A DNA stretch of 64,000 nt from Methylotuvimicrobium buryatense 5G (GTDB lineage: Bacteria; Pseudomonadota; Gammaproteobacteria; Methylococcales; Methylomonadaceae), in assembly GCF_000341735.1 (NCBI RefSeq), contig NZ_KB455575.1, forward strand, positions 2,697,984 to 2,761,983, given 5' to 3'. Both the position numbers and the translations under genes were made by a program. The notes beneath the pieces are model-generated. The model saw only the letters and a list, made by a program, of their open reading frames with translations. It searched no databases and was not told the DNA's origin. Below are positions 18,208 through 28,688 of the stretch, one piece after another. Position 1 is the first letter of the stretch. Each line of letters opens with the position of its first letter.

Positions 18208-18498
18208 CTAGCGATGACTGCCGGTTTTCTCTTTATGTTTGATGATTTGACGATCTAATTTATCAACTAATTTATCGATAGCAACATACATATCTTCCTG
18301 AGTATCCTCGGCGAATAATTTGGCGCCGCTGATTTGAACTGTCGCCTCCGCTTTTTGATTCAGTTTTTCGACCGTCAAAACGACGTGCACATCGGTAACA
18401 TGATCAAAATGACGCTCGAGTTTTTCAAACTTCGACTCGACAAACGTTTTTAACGATTCCGTTACTTCGATGTGGTGGCCGGATACACTGATTTGCAT
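18208..18498 (-). CDS. hpf: Ribosome hibernation promoting factor
   Basis: Hpf binds the 30S subunit in stationary phase and pairs 70S ribosomes into inactive dimers. The 96-residue short form starts MQISVSGHHIEVTESLKTFV and has the VHVVLTVEKLNQKAEATVQ core and LVDKLDRQIIKHKEK end. AAGGAG lies eight bases upstream of the ATG. It follows rpoN by about 40 bases on the minus strand, a conserved arrangement. Confidence 0.95.
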   Translation of the reverse strand: MQISVSGHHIEVTESLKTFVESKFEKLERHFDHVTDVHVVLTVEKLNQKAEATVQISGAKLFAEDTQEDMYVAIDKLVDKLDRQIIKHKEKTGSHR

Positions 18499-18538
18499 GG
18501 AATAAACTCCTTATTGTTGGTGTGGTATAAATTCTACG

Positions 18539-19984
18539 TTATAAAAGACGCTTACGTTGACTGGATGAAGCAATATTCATCGCCTCACGATATTTGGCAA
18601 TCGTTCTTCTTGCGACATTGATGCCTTTTTCTTTTAACAGATCGGCTATTTTACTATCACTGAGCGGTTTTGTTTGATTTTCGTTCTCGACCAACTCTTT
18701 AATCAACGCCCGAATAGCCGTAGAAGAACACTCGCCGCCCGTCGCAGTCGATACATGACTGGAGAAAAAATATTTAAATTCGACGATGCCGTTCGGCGTA
18801 TGCATGTATTTTTGCGTGGTCACGCGTGATATCGTTGACTCATGCAATTGCAACTCTTCTGCGACATCGCGAAGGACCATCGGTTTCATCGAAATGGAAC
18901 CGTGCTCCAAAAAATCCTGCTGCTTTCCAACAATACAGCGCGCCACCCGTAACAAAGTTTCGTTTCGACTATGCAAACTCTTGATAAACCAACGAGCTTC
19001 CTGTAGATGATCCTTCATGCAGGAATTATCCTTGCTGCTATCCGCGCGCTTGATCATGCTCGAATAAAACGGATTGATTCTGAGCTTCGGCGCGATATCG
19101 GGATTGAGTTCAACTTGCCACTGACCATTAATCTTGACCACATAAACATCGGGAATCACATATTCGGAGTCGGTATTTTCAATCCTCGTTCCGGGCTTTG
19201 GATCCAATGTTCTGATCAACGCAATCACCCTATTCAGCTGCGACTCGGTTAACCCAAGCTTGCGCATCAATTTGGCTTGATCTTGAGCCGCCAACAAACC
19301 TAAATAGCGACTTACCAACTCTATCGCTTCTTTTTTATACGGAATATCGTCGGATAATTGCTGTAATTGTAACAAGAGGCAATCGCTCAAATCCCTGGCG
19401 GCAACACCGGGAGGATCGAAATTTTGCACTTGATGCAACACCGCCTTAACTTCATCAAACTCGAGATCGTCCATTTGCTCCAACAATCCATGGAAAATAT
19501 CTTCCAATGAACTGACTAAGTAACCGTCTTCATTGATCGAGTCTATGATCGTCTCAGCAATCTCATGATCTCGGTCGGAAAAGTGCGCCACGTCCAATTG
19601 CCACAACAAATGATCCAATAACGTTTCAGATTTGCTGCGTTGGCTTTCGAACTCAACCGACTCGCCTACCCCGCTGATAGCTGCCTGGGCATTGTCAAAA
19701 ACATCTTCCCACGAAGTGTCGATAGGCAGCTCATCGGGTATGTCGGTTTGCGAACCTTCACTCGTAGCCTGATCGGAATATTCGGTTTTCTTGTCTACTG
19801 GCTCACGATCGGCAACGCCTGTGCCTTCATCATCGGCGACTTCCAACATCATATTCGATTCCAACGCGCTTTGGATTTCCTGCTGCAAATCGAGCGTCGA
19901 AAGTTGCAGCAGCTTTATCGCCTGCTGCAACTGTGGGGTCATCGTAAGCTGTTGACCAAGACGAAGTTGAAGTGACTGTTTCAT
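18539..19984 (-). CDS. rpoN: RNA polymerase sigma-54 factor
   Basis: RpoN directs RNA polymerase to -24/-12 promoters and needs activator ATPases. The 481-residue protein has the Gln-rich region I start (MKQSLQLRLGQQLTMTPQLQQAIKLLQLS), an acidic region II (residues about 50-110), the core-binding domain, the DNA-binding helix-turn-helix (LRDVAEELQLHESTISRVT), and the RpoN box RRTIAKYREAMNI near the C terminus. It lies downstream of lptB and upstream of hpf, as in most gammaproteobacteria. It may have its own promoter in the 196-base gap before it; none is obvious. Confidence 0.97.
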   Translation of the reverse strand: MKQSLQLRLGQQLTMTPQLQQAIKLLQLSTLDLQQEIQSALESNMMLEVADDEGTGVADREPVDKKTEYSDQATSEGSQTDIPDELPIDTSWEDVFDNAQAAISGVGESVEFESQRSKSETLLDHLLWQLDVAHFSDRDHEIAETIIDSINEDGYLVSSLEDIFHGLLEQMDDLEFDEVKAVLHQVQNFDPPGVAARDLSDCLLLQLQQLSDDIPYKKEAIELVSRYLGLLAAQDQAKLMRKLGLTESQLNRVIALIRTLDPKPGTRIENTDSEYVIPDVYVVKINGQWQVELNPDIAPKLRINPFYSSMIKRADSSKDNSCMKDHLQEARWFIKSLHSRNETLLRVARCIVGKQQDFLEHGSISMKPMVLRDVAEELQLHESTISRVTTQKYMHTPNGIVEFKYFFSSHVSTATGGECSSTAIRALIKELVENENQTKPLSDSKIADLLKEKGINVARRTIAKYREAMNIASSSQRKRLL

Positions 19985-20180
19985 CGTATAAGTTTGAACA
20001 TTATTAATCCATGCATCAAGCGATCATTTTGGATGTTTTGGTCAGGAATATGATTCTCGAACAATATAGGGCGCGTTTCTGGCTCCCGGCTCTAATTCCC
20101 GCAGACCAATATAAACACCGTCGTTAACGACTCCAAAAAATATAGCAGCAATCGGTCTTGCACTTGCTTGAAGTATAACG

Positions 20181-20906
20181 CTAAAGGCTGAAGTTCTCAC
20201 CCAAATAAACTTTTCTTACTTCTTGATTACGGACTATAGCCTCAGCATCGCCTTCAGCAATAACTTTACCTTCGTTAAGAATATAAGCACGGTCGCAAAT
20301 CCCTAGAGTTTCCCTGACATTATGTTCGGTGATGACAACACCAATACCTCTATCCTTTAGATGAATAATAATCTGCTTGATATCCTCAACCGAAATCGGA
20401 TCGACTCCGGCAAACGGTTCGTCAAGCAAGATAAATTTCGGCTCGCTGGCCAAAGCCCTAGCAATTTCGACTCTCCGACGCTCGCCACCCGACAAGCCGA
20501 CGGCAATTTGATTACGCAAATGCTCGACATGAAACTCCGCCAGCAACTCCTCGATCATCAACTCAACCTGCCCTTTAGTCAAATCGGCGCGAATTTGCAG
20601 CACGGCCCGCAAATTATCGGCAACGCTCAACTTACGAAATACCGACGGCTCCTGAGGCAAATAGCCAAGCCCCATTTGCGCGCGAACATGCATCGGATAA
20701 TGCGTGATCGGAAGATCGTCCAGCATTATTTCGCCGGCATCGGCCTTAACCAGACCGACCAGCATATAAAAGCTCGTGGTCTTACCTGCGCCGTTAGGCC
20801 CCAGCAATCCCACAATTTCCCCGGTATTAACGTTCAACGAAACGCCGTTGACGACATTACGTTTATTGTAGTGTTTAATCAATCCTTGAGCCGCCAGTTT
20901 CGTCAT
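20181..20906 (-). CDS. lptB: LPS export ABC transporter ATP-binding protein LptB
   Basis: LptB is the cytoplasmic ATPase that powers extraction of lipopolysaccharide by LptFG. The 241-residue protein has Walker [12 protein letters not shown] near residue 37, the Q loop YLPQEPSVF, signature [15 protein letters not shown], Walker [14 protein letters not shown] and the switch His in [10 protein letters not shown]. It lies seven bases after lptA on the same transcript. Confidence 0.97.
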   Translation of the reverse strand: MTKLAAQGLIKHYNKRNVVNGVSLNVNTGEIVGLLGPNGAGKTTSFYMLVGLVKADAGEIMLDDLPITHYPMHVRAQMGLGYLPQEPSVFRKLSVADNLRAVLQIRADLTKGQVELMIEELLAEFHVEHLRNQIAVGLSGGERRRVEIARALASEPKFILLDEPFAGVDPISVEDIKQIIIHLKDRGIGVVITEHNVRETLGICDRAYILNEGKVIAEGDAEAIVRNQEVRKVYLGENFSL

Positions 20907-20913
20907 ATTTTAA

Positions 20914-21426
20914 TCATTTTTCCGTTTTAGGTTTTAATATGACGCGAACCCGTTTGGCATCGGATTCCTGGTCGCCCGCTTTGACAATCGAGTTTCGGCT
21001 GTCATAACGAATGATGTCGCTTGCATAGGTATTACCTTCTTGCCAAACCACGGCTTCCTTGATCAATATCAATAAATTCTGCTTGGGATAATATTCGCCG
21101 GTCAACGCCTTGCCGGTGATATCGCCGCCGCTATCGGGGGTTTGCTGAAAACGGGCGGGCTTTCCGGTCGCAACCAACTTATCGACATCGCCGTCTTTAA
21201 AATACACAACCAATTTATCAGACCAAACCTTAAGGCTACCCTGAGTAGAAATAACATTCCCGGTGTAAATACTGACCCCGGCATTATCGTCGTAGGTTGC
21301 CGCGTTCGAGTCGATATAAATCGGTTGATCGGCATCGCTTTTTAACGCTAGACCGGACGAACTGTAAGCGATTAAAATCGAAAAAACGACCCCGCAACAG
21401 GTTTTTTTATGGTTATTTTGTCTCAT
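20914..21426 (-). CDS. lptA: LPS transport periplasmic protein LptA
   Basis: LptA forms the periplasmic bridge for lipopolysaccharide. The 170-residue product has an N-terminal signal peptide (basic KK, then CCGVVFSILIAYSSSGLA) and a beta-jellyroll mature part with the family motifs DQPIYIDSNAATYDDNAGVSIYTGNV and ALTGEYYPKQNLLIL. Its start overlaps the end of lptC by 14 bases. Confidence 0.94.
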   Translation of the reverse strand: MRQNNHKKTCCGVVFSILIAYSSSGLALKSDADQPIYIDSNAATYDDNAGVSIYTGNVISTQGSLKVWSDKLVVYFKDGDVDKLVATGKPARFQQTPDSGGDITGKALTGEYYPKQNLLILIKEAVVWQEGNTYASDIIRYDSRNSIVKAGDQESDAKRVRVILKPKTEK

Positions 21427-21982
21427 ATTTCCCTCTAACCTTGGAAAACAACTCTATCCGTATAGGCGTACTGTAATAGAGCTTCATCCCTATACCTTCC
21501 GTCCTGTTCGGAGGACTGAGTAACTCAGCCCATTCATCGGTTTCCGCGTAATTAATCTCCGGCTGAACACGTAAATTCGAACTATTGATTTTCATCGCCC
21601 TCCCCCCCGGCCCTGCCTCTCTTGCAACGACAGCTTTTCCATTCATTAGAATAAGTTTCCTATCGCTCGAAACAATTCCGGTTTCCGATTGGATCACCCA
21701 AGGCGGAACATCCGGATTCATAATGGTCATAACCGGCCGCTGCAAGTGCGTGGTTCCATCATCATTATAGTGCGTCAAACTATCGGCAACCAGTTTGCTC
21801 TTGAGCCGTCCTGTAACATCCATCTCCCATTTAACATAGCCGGTACTGAAATAATCGACCGTATGAGGAGACTTCTCGAGCGCTATGACTTCTTCATCAA
21901 CTGCCGTCAACTGCGATAACCACCAGCTTACGATCGCCAGCAACACACCATAAATATAGAGTCGAAGATTGCTTTCCGGCAT
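21413..21982 (-). CDS. lptC: LPS export protein LptC
   Basis: LptC is a bitopic inner-membrane protein that passes lipopolysaccharide from LptB2FG to LptA. The 189-residue protein has one N-terminal membrane helix (residues 6-25) and a periplasmic domain with VDYFSTGYVKWEMDVTGRLKSKL and the YNDDGTTHLQRPVMTI pattern. It lies three bases after kdsC and overlaps lptA, so kdsD-kdsC-lptC-lptA-lptB form one unit. Confidence 0.92.
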   Translation of the reverse strand: MPESNLRLYIYGVLLAIVSWWLSQLTAVDEEVIALEKSPHTVDYFSTGYVKWEMDVTGRLKSKLVADSLTHYNDDGTTHLQRPVMTIMNPDVPPWVIQSETGIVSSDRKLILMNGKAVVAREAGPGGRAMKINSSNLRVQPEINYAETDEWAELLSPPNRTEGIGMKLYYSTPIRIELFSKVRGKYETK

Positions 21983-21985
21983 GAC

Positions 21986-22510
21986 TTAAGACAAATACCC
22001 TTCAAGAACGCCTGCAAAAGTCCCCTGCGCCTGCATGATTAAATCGCACACCTCCCTGACCGCACCTTGACCGCCCGGCAGAGTCGTACACCAGTGGGCG
22101 CGTTGCTTGACGGCAAAATTCGCGTCCTCGACGGCGATCGCCAAGCCAACTCGTGACATGATCGGTAAATCCAGCAAGTCGTCGCCAACATGCCCCGCTT
22201 GAACCGGATCGATAGCCAACGTTTGAATTAGCTCTTCAAAGGCCATAATTTTATTCTCATGACCTTGATAAACGTGCGTTATTCCGAGATTTTTCATCCG
22301 CAAAGCCACCGAATTCGATTTTCGCCCGGAAATCACGGCCACTTCGACGCCGGTTTGACGCAGTAATTTTATCCCGTGACCATCTCGGGCATGAAAACAT
22401 TTATATTCAACGCCTTGGTTATCGAAAAACAAGCGGCCATCGGTCAGTACGCCGTCGACATCGAGAATCAGCAATTTCAGCCGGGCGGCTTTGGCCAATA
22501 TGTTTTGCAT
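21986..22510 (-). CDS. kdsC: 3-deoxy-D-manno-octulosonate 8-phosphate phosphatase
   Basis: KdsC removes phosphate from KDO-8-phosphate in synthesis of the LPS inner core. The 174-residue HAD protein has the catalytic motif LDVDGVLTDG (two Asp) near residue 17, VISGRKS (motif II), and VGDDLLDLPIMSRVGLAIAVEDA. The ATG at 22510 is chosen because AGGAG lies eight bases before it; it then begins 17 bases after the kdsD stop. It has no extra domain and is of ordinary length. Confidence 0.95.
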   Translation of the reverse strand: MQNILAKAARLKLLILDVDGVLTDGRLFFDNQGVEYKCFHARDGHGIKLLRQTGVEVAVISGRKSNSVALRMKNLGITHVYQGHENKIMAFEELIQTLAIDPVQAGHVGDDLLDLPIMSRVGLAIAVEDANFAVKQRAHWCTTLPGGQGAVREVCDLIMQAQGTFAGVLEGYLS

Positions 22511-22526
22511 TGTTAGGCTCCTGGTA

Positions 22527-23504
22527 TTAGACAATTCCGGCATGGATCAAGTCATGCATACTCAATGCACCAACCGGCCTGTGAGACTCGTCATTAACGA
22601 TCAAAGCATTGATTTTTTTTTGCTGCATGATCTGCATCGCTTCGGCAGCCAGAATATCGGCATCGATCGAGGTGAAGTTTCGAGTCATTGCTTCACCGAT
22701 ACGAGTACCATGTACATCGTGACTTTTTTCCAAAAATCGCCTCAAATCGCCATCGGTAAAGATGCCGGCACTCTTACCGAAGCGATCGACGATCACGGTC
22801 ATACCCATTTTTTTCTCTGTCATTTCCAATAATGCTTCAGTAATCAAAGCCGTTTCCGGAACAATCGGAATTTCATTACCGGTATGCATGATATCGCTGA
22901 CCATCAACAACAAACGCTTCCCTAAACTCCCCCCTGGATGCGATAACGCAAAATCATCCCGGGTAAATCCTTTTGCCTCCAGCAGAGAAACCGCAAGAGC
23001 ATCGCCCATCACCAACGCCGCGGTCGTGCTGGAAGTCGGCGCCAACCCTAAAGGACAGGCCTCTTGACGAACACTAACATCGATATGCGCCGTGGCGAAT
23101 TTCGCCAATGTGGATTCTCGATTGCCGGTCATCGCAATCAAAGGCACGCCTATACGTTTGATGATCGGTAAAATAGTAATGACTTCGCCGGTTTCTCCCG
23201 AGTTCGAGAGGGCTAAGACTACATCCTGAGAAGTTATCATGCCTAAATCTCCATGACTAGCCTCACCGGGATGCACAAAAAAAGCCGGCGTTCCGGTACT
23301 CGCCAAAGTGGCGGCAATTTTACCGGCAATATGGCCGGATTTGCCCATGCCGGTCACAACGACTCGCCCTTTGCAATTAAACATTAAACGGCAAGCCGAA
23401 ATAAAATCGTCATCGATCCGTTCCGCCAAGGCAGTAATGGCTTCGCCCTCGACCTGAATAACCGCCAAGGCCAGTTTTCGCAACTCGGGTTCGTGAATCA
23501 TCAT
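22527..23504 (-). CDS. kdsD: Arabinose 5-phosphate isomerase
   Basis: KdsD converts ribulose 5-phosphate to arabinose 5-phosphate, the first step toward KDO. The 325-residue protein has an N-terminal SIS sugar-isomerase domain (VVTGMGKSGHIAGKIAATLASTGTPAFFVHPGEASHGDLGM; ALSNSGETGE) and two C-terminal CBS domains (residues about 205-325). Downstream kdsC acts later in the same pathway. Upstream is yrbG, the same neighbour as in E. coli. Confidence 0.95.
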   Translation of the reverse strand: MMIHEPELRKLALAVIQVEGEAITALAERIDDDFISACRLMFNCKGRVVVTGMGKSGHIAGKIAATLASTGTPAFFVHPGEASHGDLGMITSQDVVLALSNSGETGEVITILPIIKRIGVPLIAMTGNRESTLAKFATAHIDVSVRQEACPLGLAPTSSTTAALVMGDALAVSLLEAKGFTRDDFALSHPGGSLGKRLLLMVSDIMHTGNEIPIVPETALITEALLEMTEKKMGMTVIVDRFGKSAGIFTDGDLRRFLEKSHDVHGTRIGEAMTRNFTSIDADILAAEAMQIMQQKKINALIVNDESHRPVGALSMHDLIHAGIV

Positions 23505-23530
23505 ATTATTTGCTCTAACTGTTATGCGCT

Positions 23531-24496
23531 CTAACCTGCGATTGTACTTTTAAATACCAGCCATTGATAAGCGCTGTAGCTTGATAACAAAAACAGCCCC
23601 TCCCATCGATTGATTCTTCCCGATTTGAAAAAACCGAATCCGAATACAAAAAGCACCAATGTCGATGCCAACATCATCGGAAAATCCCGAAACAAAACAC
23701 TCTCATTTACAGGCCCTGGGGCAATCAATCCCGGCAACGAGTAAACTGCCAGCAAATTATACATATTCGAACCAATCACATTGCCGACCGCCATATCAGC
23801 CTGACGCTTTAATACGCTTGCCGCTGATGCCGCTAATTCCGGCAAACTAGTTCCCATAGCGACTAGTGTCAAGCCTATAACCAAATCGCTGACACCTATC
23901 GTATTCGCAATATTGACTGATGCCCACACCAATAGCCTCGCACTGATTAACAACCCCAATAAACTGATGATGGTAAAAAACCAAACCAAACTCATAGAAT
24001 ACTTCGGCAATGGCATTGCCACTGTATCGCTAAAACTGCCGTTTCTTGATTGATCAAGCCCATTTCGAATCAACCAAGCAATAAAAAATACCAGTCCGGC
24101 TAATAAAATAACACCGTCACTCAGCGTCAAACCGTCAAAAGCAAGGCCAAAGCACAATAAACTTGTTATTAATAAAAGCGGCAACTCCCGACTTAATAGT
24201 TTTGCCCGAAAAGTCAACGGCATGATTAGTGCGCAACAACCTAATATTAGCCCGATATTCGCGATATTCGACCCCAATGCATTGCCGACGGCAAGACCGG
24301 CATTGCTCTGCAATGACGCTAAAGCTGAAACTAATATTTCGGGAATTGAAGTTCCAAAACCGACCACAGTCAAACCGATTAATAATGTCGAAACGCCCCA
24401 ATTTTGTGCAATTGCCGCCGCGCCATCGACAAAAGTATCCGCCGAATACACCATTAACGCCAGACTTGCAATCAAAACGATAGAATCGCACCACAT
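23531..24496 (-). CDS. yrbG: Sodium/calcium exchanger family protein YrbG
   Basis: This integral membrane protein of about 321 residues has two homologous halves with the conserved alpha-repeat motifs: VVGFGTSIPEILVSALASL near residue 50 and LVAMGTSLPELAASAASVL in the second half, each followed by a GSNIANIG or GSNMYNLL motif. These are the ion-binding repeats of the Ca2+/cation antiporter superfamily. Ten or so hydrophobic segments are visible. The ATG at 24496 is preferred to a TTG six codons upstream. It is the first gene of the kds-lpt-rpoN run and divergent from mlaF; its role in E. coli is not known. Confidence 0.9.
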   Translation of the reverse strand: MWCDSIVLIASLALMVYSADTFVDGAAAIAQNWGVSTLLIGLTVVGFGTSIPEILVSALASLQSNAGLAVGNALGSNIANIGLILGCCALIMPLTFRAKLLSRELPLLLITSLLCFGLAFDGLTLSDGVILLAGLVFFIAWLIRNGLDQSRNGSFSDTVAMPLPKYSMSLVWFFTIISLLGLLISARLLVWASVNIANTIGVSDLVIGLTLVAMGTSLPELAASAASVLKRQADMAVGNVIGSNMYNLLAVYSLPGLIAPGPVNESVLFRDFPMMLASTLVLFVFGFGFFKSGRINRWEGLFLLSSYSAYQWLVFKSTIAG

Positions 24497-24855
24497 AAGA
24501 TATAAAGAGGGCAAAATTGGCGCATTATGACACGATTAAGCCGCCGCTGTCCTTAGCGTACTCACCTCTGTGAGCATAAACCATAAAATATTCGGCACCC
24601 TAAAGGTAGCTCATCGTTTATCAAGAAAGCGGTAAACAGTAAGCCGGCTGCAGAGAATCGTTTACAGAGGTATCTCGATCACATGACCTCCCGAGACTTT
24701 CGAAATCGCACTTTCCGATCCATTCCCTATTGTCCGCTCACTGTTTACTGTTTACTGCTCACACCTCACTAATAAATCCTGCAATTAGTTGACTTAACCT
24801 TCGCTTCTCGGCCAAAATACTCGGTTTAGATTTTCCGACAGGGTTATCATCAGGC
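24497..24855. other. Divergent intergenic region yrbG/mlaF
   Basis: This 359-base gap must hold the promoters of the kds-lpt and mla units. I see no convincing consensus boxes. A low-complexity stretch, CACTGTTTACTGTTTACTGC near 24738-24758, has a weaker parallel near 40150 (CACCATTCACTGCTCACT). No gene or terminator is evident. Confidence 0.5.
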
Positions 24856-25815
24856 ATGGATAACAGCGATATCTCGGCCGACAGTTTAATATCCGTCCGT
24901 AACCTTTCATTCTCACGCGGCAACAGAAAAATATTCGACGATATTTCTCTCGATATTGCGCGCGGCAAAATTACCGCGATCATGGGCCCTAGCGGCACGG
25001 GTAAAACCACGCTGCTCAAATTGATTGGCGGACAGCTTTTCCCTGAACAAGGCTCTATCGTCGTCGACGGACTCGACGTCCATCAATTGCGACGCAAGGA
25101 ATTATTCAATTTACGCAAACGCATCGGCATGCTGTTTCAAAGCGGCGCATTATTAACCGATATCAATGTCTACGACAATGTCGCGTTTCCGCTTCGCGAA
25201 CACACGCATTTAACCGAGTCGATGATCCGTACCTTGGTATTAATGAAACTCCAGGCTGTCGGCCTGCGCGGCGCCCGAAACCTGATGCCGAACGAGCTAT
25301 CCGGCGGCATGGCCAGACGCGTGGCACTCGCTCGTGCGATCGCGCTGGATCCGATGATGATCCTCTACGACGAACCGTTTACCGGACAAGATCCGATTTC
25401 GATGGGTGCACTCGTTCACTTGATCAAATCACTTAATACCACGTTAGGACTGACCAGCATCATCGTCTCCCACGACGTTGCTGAAACCTCGGCAATCGCA
25501 GATTATGTCTACGTTATTTCCGACGGAAAAATCGCGGGACAAGGCACCCCTAAGGAAATCGAAGTATCGGAATCGGCATGGGTTCAGCAATTTATGAAAG
25601 GTGATCCGGACGGTCCCGTGCATTTCCATTATCCTGCACCGAATTACATCGAAGACCTGCTGGTTTCCTCTCAACCAACTGCTCGAATTGCTGCTAAACA
25701 AGAAGCCATTAAAACAGACGAATCCTTGAACACTAGTGGATTGAAGAACGCTAAGGGATTGAAAAAAACGCCTTCCCGTAAACACGGACGTTCGCGCTAT
25801 CGCCGCGAGGATTAA
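24856..25815 (+). CDS. mlaF: Phospholipid transport ABC ATPase MlaF
   Basis: MlaF is the ATPase of the MlaFEDB inner-membrane complex that moves phospholipids between the inner and outer membranes. The 319-residue protein has Walker A GPSGTGKTTLL near residue 53, signature LSGGMARRVALARA, Walker B ILYDEPFTGQDP and the switch region IIVSHDVAET. The part after about residue 265 is a tail not found in the E. coli protein, ending in a very basic stretch (KKTPSRKHGRSRYRRED). It is the first gene of mlaFEDB and lies divergent from yrbG, as in E. coli. Confidence 0.94.
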   Translation: MDNSDISADSLISVRNLSFSRGNRKIFDDISLDIARGKITAIMGPSGTGKTTLLKLIGGQLFPEQGSIVVDGLDVHQLRRKELFNLRKRIGMLFQSGALLTDINVYDNVAFPLREHTHLTESMIRTLVLMKLQAVGLRGARNLMPNELSGGMARRVALARAIALDPMMILYDEPFTGQDPISMGALVHLIKSLNTTLGLTSIIVSHDVAETSAIADYVYVISDGKIAGQGTPKEIEVSESAWVQQFMKGDPDGPVHFHYPAPNYIEDLLVSSQPTARIAAKQEAIKTDESLNTSGLKNAKGLKKTPSRKHGRSRYRRED

Positions 25816-25816
25816 C

Positions 25817-26599
25817 ATGCTGCATTTTATACAACAATTGGGCTCATCGACCCGTACCGGTTTCGCCAAACTCGGCCGAGCCACATACTTCCTCGGGCAC
25901 ACGTTGACCGGTATTGTCGATGTTGCAAAAAGACCCAGGCTGCTGCTTAACCAACTTCATTCAGTCGGCGTGCTGACATTTTTGATCATAACGATATCCG
26001 GCCTTTTCGTCGGCATGGTCTTAGGGCTTCAGGGTTACAACATACTCTCGGATTTCGGCTCGGAGGAAGCGCTTGGCATTATGGTCGCAGCATCCCTAGT
26101 TAGAGAACTCGGACCTGTGGTTACCGCATTGCTGTTCGCCGGGCGCGCCGGTTCGGCACTGACTGCCGAAATCGGCCTGATGAAAGCGACCGAACAGTTA
26201 TCCGGCATGGAAATGATGGCGGTCGACCCGGTCAACCGCATCATTTCACCACGTTTTTTCGCGGGTTTCCTGTCGATGCCCCTGTTGGCTGCGTTATTCA
26301 GCATGGTCGGCATTCTTGGCGGGCATATTGTCGGCGTCGGGTTGCTTGGCGTCGATGACGGCTCTTATTGGTCGCAAATGCAAGCGAACCTGGACTTTTA
26401 TGACGACATCGTCAACGGCGTCATTAAAAGCATCGTTTTCGGCTTTGTCACTACCTGGATCGCATTATTCGAAGGTTACGATTCCGTACCGACCGCCGAA
26501 GGGGTTAGCCGCGCAACGACACGCACCGTAGTCAACTCCGCATTCGCCATACTCGGCCTGGACTTTATTTTAACCGCCATGATGTTTGGAGACATTTAG
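25817..26599 (+). CDS. mlaE: Phospholipid transport permease MlaE
   Basis: MlaE is the inner-membrane permease of the MlaFEDB complex. The 260-residue protein has a membrane-associated N-terminal helix and about five transmembrane segments, with the typical VRELGPVVTALLFAGRAGSALTAEIG loop, MKATEQLSGMEMMAVDP and PTAEGVSRATTRTVV. It starts one base after mlaF. Confidence 0.95.
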   Translation: MLHFIQQLGSSTRTGFAKLGRATYFLGHTLTGIVDVAKRPRLLLNQLHSVGVLTFLIITISGLFVGMVLGLQGYNILSDFGSEEALGIMVAASLVRELGPVVTALLFAGRAGSALTAEIGLMKATEQLSGMEMMAVDPVNRIISPRFFAGFLSMPLLAALFSMVGILGGHIVGVGLLGVDDGSYWSQMQANLDFYDDIVNGVIKSIVFGFVTTWIALFEGYDSVPTAEGVSRATTRTVVNSAFAILGLDFILTAMMFGDI

Positions 26600-26600
26600 C

Positions 26601-27062
26601 ATGCAGCATACCCGCACCCAGGATACATTGGTCGGACTGTTCGTCGCGGCCGGTATCGTCGCCCTATTTTTTCTATCCTTGCAAGTCAGCAATATACGAT
26701 CCTTCATGCCCGCGGATACTTATGTCATTACCGCGCGTTTTAGCAATTCAGGCGGCCTTAAAGTAAAATCTCCGGTCTCGGTCGCGGGCGTAAGAATCGG
26801 TCGCGTTAGCAACATTTATATCGATAAAGAGACTTACGAATCGGTCGTTGAAATGAGCATCGAATCGAAATACGACACTTTACCCGATGACACCTCGGCC
26901 ACGATCTATACCGCGGGGCTTTTAGGCGAACAATACATCAACCTCGATCCAGGCGGCTCTTTCGATTATCTAAAAAACGGCGGCCGGATTGAAATCACGC
27001 AGTCCGCAATCGTTCTGGAGGAAGTGATAGGCCGATTCTTGTTCCAAAAAGCGGAAGAATAA
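26601..27062 (+). CDS. mlaD: Lipid-binding MCE-domain protein MlaD
   Basis: MlaD forms a hexameric MCE ring on the periplasmic side of MlaE. The 153-residue product has one N-terminal membrane helix (residues 8-28) and a single MCE domain (FSNSGGLKVKSPVSVAGVRIGRV through AGLLGEQYINLDPGG). It starts one base after mlaE, at the ATG at 26601; an in-frame TTG overlapping mlaE was rejected. Confidence 0.94.
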   Translation: MQHTRTQDTLVGLFVAAGIVALFFLSLQVSNIRSFMPADTYVITARFSNSGGLKVKSPVSVAGVRIGRVSNIYIDKETYESVVEMSIESKYDTLPDDTSATIYTAGLLGEQYINLDPGGSFDYLKNGGRIEITQSAIVLEEVIGRFLFQKAEE

Positions 27063-27065
27063 ACG

Positions 27066-27380
27066 GTGAGCGCGATCAATATCACCCAACAAAGCCCCGG
27101 CATATTTTCTGTAGCAGGCGATCTAACCTTCGTCAGCATCGACAAAAAAACCGTCGAATCGTTAGCATTTTTAAAGTCAGCGCATTCGGTAACCATCGAT
27201 CTTGCGCAGGTAACGAATACCGACAGCGGCGGCTTGGCATTATTAATCGAGTGGATTAAATTCGCCCGCGGCAACCGGGTTGAACTTAAATTCCGAAATA
27301 TCCCCGAACAACTTTTGACACTGGCAAAATTAAGCGGTCTGGAAACAACCGAATACTTTGCCGCCGCCCTGCCCGAATAG
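27066..27380 (+). CDS. mlaB: STAS-domain protein MlaB
   Basis: MlaB is the small cytoplasmic STAS subunit that stabilises MlaF. The 104-residue product has the STAS pattern: a beta-strand start (GIFSVAGDLTFVSI), VTIDLAQVTNTDSGGLALLIEW with the conserved Asp-Ser-Gly, and FRNIPEQLLTLAKLSGL. The start is GTG at 27066, three bases after mlaD. In E. coli mlaC lies between mlaD and mlaB; here it is missing. Confidence 0.9.
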   Translation: MSAINITQQSPGIFSVAGDLTFVSIDKKTVESLAFLKSAHSVTIDLAQVTNTDSGGLALLIEWIKFARGNRVELKFRNIPEQLLTLAKLSGLETTEYFAAALPE

Positions 27381-28679
<1,299 letters not shown>

Positions 28680-28688
28680 GGTTTCAAC

